Shown: positions 1-7,721 of the stretch, piece after piece | Layout: each line of letters begins with the position of its first letter | Position numbering within the stretch: the first letter of the stretch is position 1 | NCBI RefSeq assembly: GCF_024753135.1 | Contig: NZ_JANUGP010000026.1 | Location: 62,001-126,000, forward strand | DNA length: 64,000 nt | Direction of reading: 5' to 3' | Origin: Streptomyces pyxinicus | Lineage (GTDB): Bacteria > Actinomycetota > Actinomycetes > Streptomycetales > Streptomycetaceae | Program-made: the position numbers and the translations under genes | The notes under the pieces: generated by a model | The model's input: the letters and a program-made list of their open reading frames with translations, nothing else | Told to the model about the DNA's origin: nothing | Databases searched by the model: none

Positions 1-143
1 GCAACGACAACGCCGACTACCACTCGCAGACGCGTGACGTCGAGCGTTTCGCGACGCTGCTCCTGCGCCTGAGCAACAACTCCGCTCTGAACCCGAAGGA
101 AACCCTGGAGCTGCTCCAGAACGTCCAGAAGCGCTACGTCTAG
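1..143 (+). CDS. C-terminal end of an unidentified protein
   Basis: The reading frame is open from the left edge (codons from base 3) to a TAG at 141-143 and gives about 46 residues ending in NVQKRYV. The tail is helical, with a VERFATLLLRL stretch followed by NPKETLELLQ. This is vaguely like the C-termini of XRE/DUF5753-type regulators that often sit beside DUF574 methyltransferases, but too little is present to assign a family. It converges on the methyltransferase gene that follows. Confidence 0.5.
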   Translation, partial: NDNADYHSQTRDVERFATLLLRLSNNSALNPKETLELLQNVQKRYV

Positions 144-162
144 CCCACGTCCTGGGGTCCGT

Positions 163-990
163 CTAGGGATCCGTCCGCGCCGACCGTGGCGGCACTTCCG
201 CCATGCCGCCGTAGTCCATCCACTCGACGCTGCGGTCGTGCTGACGCAGGTCGGAGTCAGGTCGCCAGTCGGTGACGTCCACGAGCCCGGGGCGGTGCAG
301 GGTCAGGTTCTCGAAGAAGCGGTCGACCTCCCACTTCTCCCGGACTCTGCCCCAGTGGTCGTCCGTCTGCTTGCGCATCAGGTCGGTCACCTGGTCTCGG
401 AGGCCGACGTCGTCGCTGACGAGATGGCAGATCACCACGAAACTACCCGGTTTGAGCCGTGAGACCACTCGTCGGACGATGCCCGCCGGGTCGTCTCTGT
501 CCTTGACGCAGTGCAGGACCGAGATGAACAGAGCAGCCGTCCGCTCTTTCAGGTCGATCAGGCGACCGAATTCCGCACTCTCGAAAACGGCCTCCGGGTG
601 TGTCATGTCGCCTTCGATGATGGTGGCGTTGCCGTCGTGCGAATCAAGGATCGAACGGCCGTGGGCGAGGACGACCGGGTCATTGTCCACATAGACGACA
701 CGTGCGTCGCGGTGAACGGCCTGTGCTACCTGATGCACATTGTTCTGGGTCGGCAACCCGGAACCGAAGTCGACGAACTGCTTGATGCCGTGTTCCTCGG
801 CGAGCGCGCGGACCACGCGTTCCAGGAACCAACGGTTGTTGCGCGCCAGCGCTTTGGTGGTTGGCGCATAGCGCAGGAGTTCCTCACAGGCCAGACGGTC
901 TGCCTCGTAATTGAAGTGCCCGCCCAGCAGCCAGTCGTACATCCTGGCCGCACTGGGAACAGACAGGTCGATCGGTCGGTTGTCAGCCAA
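163..990 (-). CDS. SAM-dependent methyltransferase, DUF574 (Methyltransf_19) type
   Basis: This 275-residue protein belongs to the actinobacterial DUF574 family, which is predicted to use S-adenosylmethionine; substrates are unknown. The N-terminus PSAARMYDWLLGG and the following NNRWF are family hallmarks. A Rossmann glycine motif (VDFGSGLPT, about residue 73) and an acidic VDNDP motif (about residue 100) would bind the cofactor. The start is an unusual TTG (bases 988-990), chosen because AGGAGGGG lies eight bases upstream; the nearby ATG is out of frame. In Streptomyces these genes are numerous and often sit beside XRE/DUF397 regulator pairs. Cytosolic; function unproven. Confidence 0.88.
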   Translation of the reverse strand: MADNRPIDLSVPSAARMYDWLLGGHFNYEADRLACEELLRYAPTTKALARNNRWFLERVVRALAEEHGIKQFVDFGSGLPTQNNVHQVAQAVHRDARVVYVDNDPVVLAHGRSILDSHDGNATIIEGDMTHPEAVFESAEFGRLIDLKERTAALFISVLHCVKDRDDPAGIVRRVVSRLKPGSFVVICHLVSDDVGLRDQVTDLMRKQTDDHWGRVREKWEVDRFFENLTLHRPGLVDVTDWRPDSDLRQHDRSVEWMDYGGMAEVPPRSARTDP

Positions 991-1168
991 CGCGCATGCC
1001 CCTCCTGGTCGAGCCCCGATCTCTCCAGGGAATTGATCGGCATCCTAGGAGAGCATGGCAAGATCCACCACCGCTCTTTGAGGCGATGGTGGCGTGCAGG
1101 GTGGCGCGTATGTGGCGCGGAGGTGGCGTTCTGGGCGCTGAACGCCACTACTGGCCGCGAATATTGAC

Positions 1169-1720
1169 CTACGAACGAGGGACGACTTCCTCCAAGTGTT
1201 CGAGTGCTTGTCGGGGAAGCAGCCGTATCGCTGCCTGAAGGCCGGCCGCGACGAAGTGGTGATCAACCCCCATGACGTCGGCAACGGCATTCGGCGATAG
1301 CCCGAGCCGGTACCTGAGCAGGACGACGTCCGCGACGTCGGGCACGCAGGTCTGGTAGAGGCTGTCGATCACGCCGTCACCCTCTGTGCACAAGGTCGTT
1401 ACGTGGTAACGGAGTTGATGCCACGTGCCTGTCGCCAGGCAGGGCTGGCGCAAAAGCTCCGTCCATCGGCTGCCGATGGCCCCTACGGCGGAGGCCACGG
1501 CCAGCCGCGACGGCGCGTCCGCGTGCAGGCGTGCTCGCGCGTAGCGGAAGTACAACGGCTCATACAACTGGCGGAACGCCTCGTATCCGAGACGGTCGGA
1601 ACGGCGTGATGCCGTGTGACGCGTCGATGCGGCGGTGGTCGGCGCGGCTGTCGGGCGGGTTCCGGACCCATCGGCGTGCGCGGGCGGAGGTGAAGAGGTA
1701 GAGAGATTCGCTTTCCGCAT
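1169..1720 (-). CDS. Sigma-70 region 4-like (ECF-type) regulatory protein
   Basis: The frame is open from 1915, but the start at 1720 is preferred because GAGGTCACC directly precedes that ATG; this gives 183 residues. The N-terminal 50 residues are Ser/Thr/Ala/Pro-rich and probably disordered. A region-2-like helix block follows (GYEAFRQLYEPLYFRYARAR). The C-terminus reads like a sigma region 4 helix-turn-helix (ADVVLLRYRLGLSPNAVADV). No classical region 2 promoter-melting motif is obvious, so it may be a degenerate ECF sigma factor or a related DNA-binding protein rather than a working sigma factor. It stands alone, with no anti-sigma gene beside it. Confidence 0.6.
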   Translation of the reverse strand: MRKANLSTSSPPPAHADGSGTRPTAAPTTAASTRHTASRRSDRLGYEAFRQLYEPLYFRYARARLHADAPSRLAVASAVGAIGSRWTELLRQPCLATGTWHQLRYHVTTLCTEGDGVIDSLYQTCVPDVADVVLLRYRLGLSPNAVADVMGVDHHFVAAGLQAAIRLLPRQALEHLEEVVPRS

Positions 1721-2505
1721 GGTGACCTCGAATCCGGCTGTACTGGCCGAGGGCCTGCGCTGCCCATGGCCGAAGCGGCCCAAGCCCGTTGACTCCGTGC
1801 GTGGTCGGTAACAGCGGATCTGCAGGGTGATTTCCAAGTCGGTCACGGCCAGGGAAAAATTGGCCGGCCAGTGGACCGCTGCCTCCGGCAGGGCAGATGT
1901 GATGGCATATGCCAACGCGAACGTGAGGCAAAGGATCAGCCCGCGAGTGCCTTACGCCGCGAGATCACCCCATGAGGGAAAGCGAAACTGATACCGTGCA
2001 ATTGCCTGGAGAGCCGCCAGCGCTCTCGGCGAATCAGGTTGGGCATGGTGCTTCCTTACTCGACTGCGGTTCGCACCCCCGGGCCGGGTAGCCTCCGGCC
2101 TCTGGGGCAGGCTCGCGTGATGCGGAGCAAGACTGACGCTACCCGCGCCGGCGCGCCGAGCGGCCCGAATTCCGGCCCCGTGCAAAGTCAGATTTTCGGC
2201 GCCCACACCGAGGGCCTCCAGGGCGGATTCCCGGGGATCGGCTGAGCGAACAGAGCGCCTTTGTTCGATTGCCGTGGTAGCGCCCCGTGGGCATTGCGCC
2301 TGCCTGACGGCGGATCCCGAACTCCCGTACGAGATTGTTGGCCTCGGCATCGGTGGCAGCGGGCAGCAGAACACCGGTCGGGCAAGGCCGAGCGCCTGCA
2401 CTCGGTTGTCGGGGTGTTTCCTGCGAGGACCGGGAGGCGGGGCGATGGCGTGTGACGTGGACGCGTCGTCGTACGCCGACCTGTCGCTCCGGCCAGTGCG
2501 GGCGG
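1721..2505. other. 785-bp gap with no supportable gene
   Basis: Several frames are open on both strands, as expected at this GC content, but none has a good ribosome site, a recognisable domain or convincing composition. The longest (1952-2401, minus) gives a Pro/Arg/Ala-rich product typical of an antisense shadow. Base composition is lower in GC than the flanking genes in places. It may hold decayed sequence; I see no repeat, RNA gene or clear promoter in it. Confidence 0.5.
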
Positions 2506-3912
2506 TCAGCCGTTCTGCTGTTCGCGGTTGCGGAGGATGATCAGGACCGTGCCGCCGATGACCACCAGGCCGATCGCGAGGCCCGCGATGAGGGGGGTGA
2601 TGGCGGAGCCGCCGGTGGCGGCCAGGTCGGTGTTGTCGGGGATCGCGGAGCCGCCGACCGTGGCGGGGCTGGGCTGGTTGTGGGCCGGGGCGTGCTCGGT
2701 CGTGACCGCGCCCTGGGTCTTGCAGTCGAGCAGGCCGGTGACGTGGTGGCTGAAGCCGTTCGGGCCGGTGATCGTGAAGTCGTAGGCCTGGTCCTCCTGG
2801 AGCGGGACCGTCACCGTGCGGGTGGCGCCCGCCGGGACGGTGTGCTCGGTGCCCAGCAGGTCGAAGGTGAACGGCCTGTCGCCCGTGTTGGCCGTGATGA
2901 CGTCCACTCCGCCCGCGGCGCAGTCCTCCCGCGTCGACACCGCCGGTATGGCGCCCTCAGCCGCCCAGTTCGCCGTCGCCGTCGCGGAGACCGTGGACTC
3001 GCTGGAGCCCGCCAGGATCTGGGTCTGGCTGCGGCTGTCGGAGGCGAACGCGCGGCCCACCGGGACCGTGGTCGACGCCTGGAGCGTCAGCTGTGCCGTG
3101 CCGTCCGCCGCGGACTCGGGCACGTCGAAGTAGACGCGGCTGCCGTCCCGGGCGGAGGTCAGCGTCTTGCCGGTCTTGTCGGTGATCCGCACACCGCTGG
3201 AGGCCGCGTCCGCCGGCGGCAGCACCGTGACCGCGTCCGCGTTGGTGTGCACGGTGACCGGTCCCAGCACGTCACCGGGCCGGCCGGAGACCGCGGGCGG
3301 GTCCAGGGTGAGCGAGGCCTGCGGCTCACCGAGGTTCCGGGCGCTCTTCTCCAGATAGTCGGCGAGCTTCTCCGCCTGCGGGTCCACGGCGTCGACCTTC
3401 GCGCCGTCCGAGTAGCGCCAGATGGCCACCTGGGTGCCGGCCGCCGCGTCCTGCTCGGTGAGCGCACCCGCGCCGGCCCGCCGGGCGAGCGTGGCGAGGT
3501 CGTTGACCTGGGGGTAGGAGTTCTGCAGTATCCAGCGGATCCGGCCGGCGTCCTTGTTGGCGCCCAGAGAGGTGCCGCTCCACGGCGTCTCCTCGTAGCG
3601 GGCGTCGCGCTGGGTGGGGTTGTGCAGGTCCACGCAGTACGTCTGGAGCGTGCCGCCGCCGTCCACGGACATCTCGAACAGCCCGGCCGACACCCGCTGG
3701 TCCCCGCCGCCCTCGTGGATCACGGCCTCGCCGTAGGTCTTGAGCCCGTTGATCGTGGCCGCCGCGCCGCCCTGAGTCCCCGGTCTCCCGTCCGCCGCGG
3801 CCGTACCGGCCCCGGACAGCACACCGGCGGCCACGAGACCGGTCGCCGCCGTGGCGGCGGCCAGGCGGGCCGCTCCGGTGGACCGGCAGAACCCAGAGAG
3901 CGCAGCAAGCAC
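2506..3912 (-). CDS. Thioester-forming (TQXA) cell-wall-anchored surface protein
   Basis: This 468-residue exported protein has a signal peptide (residues 1-41, ending AAADG) and a TQXA-type thioester domain. Cys93 in TYCVDL and Gln161 in TQVAIWRYSDG are the pair expected to form the internal Cys-Gln thioester. Two beta-sandwich-like regions follow. The C-terminus is a sortase signal: LAATG at 430-434, a hydrophobic helix, then RNREQQNG. LAXTG is the motif used by class E sortases of Streptomyces. The start is a GTG preceded by AAGGGA. Thioester domains in Gram-positive surface proteins can bond covalently to targets; the target here is unknown. Confidence 0.9.
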   Translation of the reverse strand: MLAALSGFCRSTGAARLAAATAATGLVAAGVLSGAGTAAADGRPGTQGGAAATINGLKTYGEAVIHEGGGDQRVSAGLFEMSVDGGGTLQTYCVDLHNPTQRDARYEETPWSGTSLGANKDAGRIRWILQNSYPQVNDLATLARRAGAGALTEQDAAAGTQVAIWRYSDGAKVDAVDPQAEKLADYLEKSARNLGEPQASLTLDPPAVSGRPGDVLGPVTVHTNADAVTVLPPADAASSGVRITDKTGKTLTSARDGSRVYFDVPESAADGTAQLTLQASTTVPVGRAFASDSRSQTQILAGSSESTVSATATANWAAEGAIPAVSTREDCAAGGVDVITANTGDRPFTFDLLGTEHTVPAGATRTVTVPLQEDQAYDFTITGPNGFSHHVTGLLDCKTQGAVTTEHAPAHNQPSPATVGGSAIPDNTDLAATGGSAITPLIAGLAIGLVVIGGTVLIILRNREQQNG

Positions 3913-4161
3913 AGAATTCCCTTCGAGCAGGACCGTTGGACGTGGGGGACGGTCCCACCAGCAGAATCGGCAGCCCCGAAGGGCATGCCCGGCATCCTAT
4001 GGACCAGCCGGTACCTCATCTGCCGGTCGGATCATCCGATGGCGGATCCGATCCGCAATCGTTATCCCGGGGACCGGTCATGAGCTGGGGTTATCGATAA
4101 ATCCACCGGTTCGCCGGAGGGCATGCACCGGTAAGAGCCCCATTGAGCGCGCTTCCTGACG

Positions 4162-4638
4162 TCACGTCATTACCGCTGATTCCGGCGTCTGTTGTGCCGG
4201 GTCACCATCCGATGTGTTCGTCGGGCGCGGTGTCTCCCAGTTCGGCTCCGGCCGGCCCGCCGTCGCCGGTGGCTCCGGTTTGGCGGCGCGATGGAAGACC
4301 GCCGTGCCGCGCGCCAGGTCATGGCCGATCGCCACGGCGTCGATGTCGGCCGAGGTCCACTGCTGCTGGCCCTCCCGCGCGTCCGTGCGCACCTTCAACC
4401 GCCCCTGGATCACGAGGGGCTGGCCCACCTCCACCGACGCGGCCACGTTGACCGCGAGCTGCCGGTTGGCCCACACCGTGAAGAAGTTGGTGTGCCCGTC
4501 CGTCCAGGTGCTCTTCTCCCGGTCCCAGTAGCGGGCGGTCACCGCCAGGCGGAACCGGGCCGACGGTCCGGCCGCCAGCTCCCGGTACACCGGCGCGGTC
4601 GCCACGTTGCCCACCACGCAGACGATCGTCTCGTTCAT
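4162..4638 (-). CDS. ssbB: Single-stranded DNA-binding protein, SsbB type
   Basis: This 158-residue protein has an OB fold over residues 1-110 (MNETIVCVVGNVATAP, FRLAVT, FFTVWANRQLA, VIQGRLKVR). The tail is short and hydrophilic and lacks the acidic DDDxPF tip that recruits replication partners. That tail-less form is typical of the second Streptomyces SSB (SsbB), linked to chromosome segregation in sporulating hyphae, rather than the essential SsbA. A strong ribosome site (GGGGAACGAGGAC) precedes the ATG. It lies downstream of the GTPase pair on the same strand but is separated from it by about 400 bases. Confidence 0.93.
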   Translation of the reverse strand: MNETIVCVVGNVATAPVYRELAAGPSARFRLAVTARYWDREKSTWTDGHTNFFTVWANRQLAVNVAASVEVGQPLVIQGRLKVRTDAREGQQQWTSADIDAVAIGHDLARGTAVFHRAAKPEPPATAGRPEPNWETPRPTNTSDGDPAQQTPESAVMT

Positions 4639-4970
4639 GTCCTCGTTCCCCTCCCCCGGCCGCTCGGCGGCGGCCGGTGGACATCCGTACGGGTCCGTCC
4701 CGTGCGGCTGCGTCTGCCGTGCCGGCGCCCCCGCGGCGGTCCCGTGACCACCGCGTGCACCCGCACGCCCGCCGACCGCCGCCCGCCCCGCCGCACACCT
4801 ACCGGCGGGACGTGTCGTGCGATCGCCGTGCCCTCAGACTGCCTCCGCCGAGCCGAACCCGCCGAGGACTGTGGACGGCCCCCTGACCTGTGGAAAACCC
4901 CGCCACCCGAGTGGGTGACGGGGCCTTCAGCACCGTCCGGCCTTCAGAGCCGCCAGGCCGTCAGAACCGT

Positions 4971-5026
4971 TGGGCCGTTGGGCCGTTGGGCCGTTGGGCC
5001 GTTGGGCCGTTGGGCCGTTGGGCCGT
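4971..5026. repeat. Seven perfect tandem copies of the 8-mer TGGGCCGT
   Basis: Seven exact head-to-tail copies lie immediately beyond the stop codon of the minus-strand GTPase gene (stop at 5034-5036), inside the 395-base gap before ssbB. The remaining gap (4639-4970) shows no gene. On the transcribed strand the repeat reads ACGGCCCA repeated. Copy number in such an array would be expected to vary between strains by replication slippage. Confidence 0.95.
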
Positions 5027-5033
5027 CAGAGCC

Positions 5034-7718
5034 TCACCTCACCCCGGCCCCACCCCGCACCACCCGCGCGAACTGCTCTCGCACCTCCCGGTACCGCAGC
5101 AGTTCCGCCGCGACCGGATCGAGGACCCGGGCCCGGCCGCAGCTGGCCGCGGCCTCCCTCAGCTGCCGTTCCGCCTCCAGGCCGCAGCGCCTCGCGGGTC
5201 CCCTGGCCGCCATCCGCGACCCCCACTCCACCAGCGGCCCCCCGACGATCCCGCAGATCATCAGCAGGACCGGCACTCCCAGGTTGGGCTCCATGACACC
5301 GGCGATCTGGCCGACCAGCCACAGGCCGCCCACGATCTGGAGGAGAGTCATCGACGCCTGCACCAGCACCGCCACCGGCCACCACCCCGGCCGGGGCGGA
5401 CGGCCCGGCAGCGCGGCCCCCGCAGCCAACTGGTCCAGGGCCTCCGGCAGGCCCTGCGCGCCGCGTACGGCGGCCTCGCGCACCGCCTGTGCCCAGGGTG
5501 CGGGCAGCCCGGCGGAGGCCCGGTCGGACACCGTACGGACCGCTTGTTCGACCCGTTGGCGGGCGGTGGCCTCCTCGTCGGCCTGGGTGCGCACCAGGTG
5601 CCGGCCGGTGGTGCGTTCGCCGCGGTCGTGGAACCAGCGCCACAGCCGGAGCCAGGGGTCGCCGCAGGCACGGTTGGCGTTGCGCAGCCAGGCGCGCTCG
5701 GCCGCCTCGCCCGCCGCCGTGGCGCCCACCGCGTCCGCGAGCCGTGCGGCGAACTCCTCGCGCGCCTCCTCGCTGAGCCCGGTGCGCCGCCCGGTCGCGT
5801 ACACCGGGCGCAGGTCGGACGCGGCGGCGTCCACGTCGGCGCCGACCCGGCGGGCCGCCGCGCCGCGCTCCGCCACGAACTGGCCGAGCGCCTCGCGCAG
5901 GTCGTCCATGCCCTCGCCGGTGAGCGCGGACAGGGCGAGCACGGCGGCGCCGGGCTCGCCGTGCTCGCCGAGTGCCACGCCGTCCTCGTCCAGCAGCCGC
6001 CGCAGGTCGTCCAGCACCTGGTCGGCGGCCTCGCCGGGAAGCCGGTCGACCTGGTTGAGGACGACGAACATGACTTCCGCGTGTCCGGCCATGGGCCGCA
6101 GATAGCGCTCGTGCAGCACGGCGTCGGCGTACTTCTCCGGGTCGACCACCCAGATCACCGCGTCGACCAGCTTGAGGATCCGGTCGACCTGCTCGCGGTG
6201 CTGTACGGCGGCCGAGTCGTGGTCGGGCAGGTCCACGAGGACCAGCCCGCGCAACTGCCCCTCGCCCTCGGCGCTCTGCACCGGGCGGCGGCGCAGCCGG
6301 CCCGGGATGCCGAGCCGGTCGATCAGCCCGGCCGCGCCGTCGCTCCAACTGCACGCGATCGGCGCCGCCGTGGTCGGACGCCGTACGCCCGTCTCCGAGA
6401 TGGGTGTACCGGCGAGGGAGTTGAACAGCTGCGACTTGCCGCTGCCGGTCGCTCCCGCGATGGCCACGACGGTGTGCCGGCCGGAGAGCTTGCGGCGCGC
6501 CGCCGCCTCGTCCAGCACCCGGCCCGCCTCGGCGAGGGTGTGGCCGTCCAGGCGGGCCCGGGAGAGCCCGACGAGTTCGCGCAGCGCGTCCAGCCGGGAG
6601 CGCAGCGGGCCGTCGTACGCCAGCGGAGCCGGGCCCTGCCCGCGCGCGGGGGCGCGGCTCGGCGCCTCCAGGGCGGCGGCCCGCTCGGCGGCGAGCGCGG
6701 CGGCCCCGGCACCGGTGACGCGCCGCGCGATGAGCCCGTCGTCCCAGGCCTCGGCGGACTCGGGATCGGCGGCGTCGGGTGCGGAGGGGTGGGCTACTGA
6801 AGTGTCGGCTACGGAGGCGTCGGGTACGGAGGCGTCGGGTACGGAGGCGTCGGGTACGGAGGCGTCGGCAGGGCGGCGCTTCTTGCCGACATCAGCCTCC
6901 CGGGCGGGTCGGGGCTCCGACGGCTCCTGGACGGACGCGGGCTTCGCCGGCTCCTCCACGGACCACGGCTTCCGGGGGCCCTCGGCCGTGCGGGAGGCCG
7001 GGGAATCCTCCGTACGGCTGCTCGGTGATGGCGTCCCCTGCGTACGGCGCGGCGCCTCGGCGAGGCCGGACCGCCGGCCTTCCTCCGCCGGACGGGGCAT
7101 CAGCACGCCCTCGGGCCTGCGGGGCTTCAGAGGGTCCTCGGCGGGACGCGGTGCGGGCGGGTCCTCGGTGTGACGGGGCTTCGGCGTGTGCGGGACGGCG
7201 CCGAAGCGACCACCGGCGCCGTACGACACCGGCCGCGCCTGGTCCGCGTCGGCGGCGGGACGGTGGGGGTCGGCCACCGTTTCGTCCGTCCCGCGCGCGT
7301 GGGGCTCACGTGCGGACGACCGCTCCCCCGCTTCCCCGGCGCCGCGGAAGCCGCTGTCGCCCGGTGCCGGGGAAGCGTCTCCCGAAGGGCCACCGGTGTC
7401 GGGCGAACCCTCCGTACCGCCCGAGCCGCCGGAGCCGCCCGTGTGCTCGCCGTACTTCATGGGTCCCGTCCCGTTATCGCTGTCGCTGCCGTGCCGCATG
7501 CGCCTGCTGTGACCGATGCGGTCGAAGTGGTCCAGGTGCTCGGTGCGAGCGCCCCGATCGCTGTGATCGAGGCGGTCGCTGTGATCGAAGCGGTCCTGGC
7601 GATCCATGTGATCCGGGCGATCGGTGCGATCGGTGCGATCGGTGCGGCCAGCGTGGCCGGCGTGTTCGTCCGCGTGATCGGTGTGATCCGCGTGGTCCTG
7701 GTCAGTGACGGCGGTCAC
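5034..7718 (-). CDS. Large dynamin-like/YfjP-family membrane GTPase
   Basis: This 894-residue protein has an unusual N-terminal half and a GTPase domain from about residue 410. Motifs in order are the P-loop GATGSGKSQLFNSLAG (about 418-433), a switch-type RRPTTAAPI, G3 VDLPDHD and G4 NQVD. Near the C-terminus two hydrophobic segments (around WWPVAVLVQASMTLLQIVGG and VPVLLMICGIVGG) should anchor it in the membrane. Residues 1-90 are extremely rich in Asp, His and Arg (repeated DHxD and TDR units). Residues 100-330 are low-complexity Pro/Ala/Glu, including four PDASV-type repeats. It starts three bases after the stop of the upstream GTPase, so the two are co-transcribed and may form a heteromeric membrane-remodelling pair; this is inference. 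The extreme N-terminal start is uncertain. Confidence 0.85.
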   Translation of the reverse strand: MTAVTDQDHADHTDHADEHAGHAGRTDRTDRTDRPDHMDRQDRFDHSDRLDHSDRGARTEHLDHFDRIGHSRRMRHGSDSDNGTGPMKYGEHTGGSGGSGGTEGSPDTGGPSGDASPAPGDSGFRGAGEAGERSSAREPHARGTDETVADPHRPAADADQARPVSYGAGGRFGAVPHTPKPRHTEDPPAPRPAEDPLKPRRPEGVLMPRPAEEGRRSGLAEAPRRTQGTPSPSSRTEDSPASRTAEGPRKPWSVEEPAKPASVQEPSEPRPAREADVGKKRRPADASVPDASVPDASVPDASVADTSVAHPSAPDAADPESAEAWDDGLIARRVTGAGAAALAAERAAALEAPSRAPARGQGPAPLAYDGPLRSRLDALRELVGLSRARLDGHTLAEAGRVLDEAAARRKLSGRHTVVAIAGATGSGKSQLFNSLAGTPISETGVRRPTTAAPIACSWSDGAAGLIDRLGIPGRLRRRPVQSAEGEGQLRGLVLVDLPDHDSAAVQHREQVDRILKLVDAVIWVVDPEKYADAVLHERYLRPMAGHAEVMFVVLNQVDRLPGEAADQVLDDLRRLLDEDGVALGEHGEPGAAVLALSALTGEGMDDLREALGQFVAERGAAARRVGADVDAAASDLRPVYATGRRTGLSEEAREEFAARLADAVGATAAGEAAERAWLRNANRACGDPWLRLWRWFHDRGERTTGRHLVRTQADEEATARQRVEQAVRTVSDRASAGLPAPWAQAVREAAVRGAQGLPEALDQLAAGAALPGRPPRPGWWPVAVLVQASMTLLQIVGGLWLVGQIAGVMEPNLGVPVLLMICGIVGGPLVEWGSRMAARGPARRCGLEAERQLREAAASCGRARVLDPVAAELLRYREVREQFARVVRGGAGVR
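6811..6870. repeat. Four copies of a 15-bp repeat inside the GTPase gene
   Basis: The unit ACGGAGGCGTCGGGT recurs four times in phase with the codons, with the last copy diverging at its end. On the minus strand it encodes repeated PDASV pentapeptides in the disordered linker of the large GTPase. The in-frame 15-base period means copy changes alter linker length without breaking the protein. Confidence 0.9.
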
Positions 7719-7721
7719 CGG

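Noticed and set aside
1952..2401. A 149-codon minus-strand frame
   Set aside because: No ribosome site, no domain and an Arg/Pro/Ala composition typical of non-coding frames.
4971..5026. The 8-mer array considered as a CRISPR
   Set aside because: Units are contiguous with no spacers and far too short for CRISPR repeats.
4890..6800. Long plus-strand frame opposite the large GTPase gene
   Set aside because: Antisense to a gene with a clear P-loop and membrane segments; the product is low complexity.
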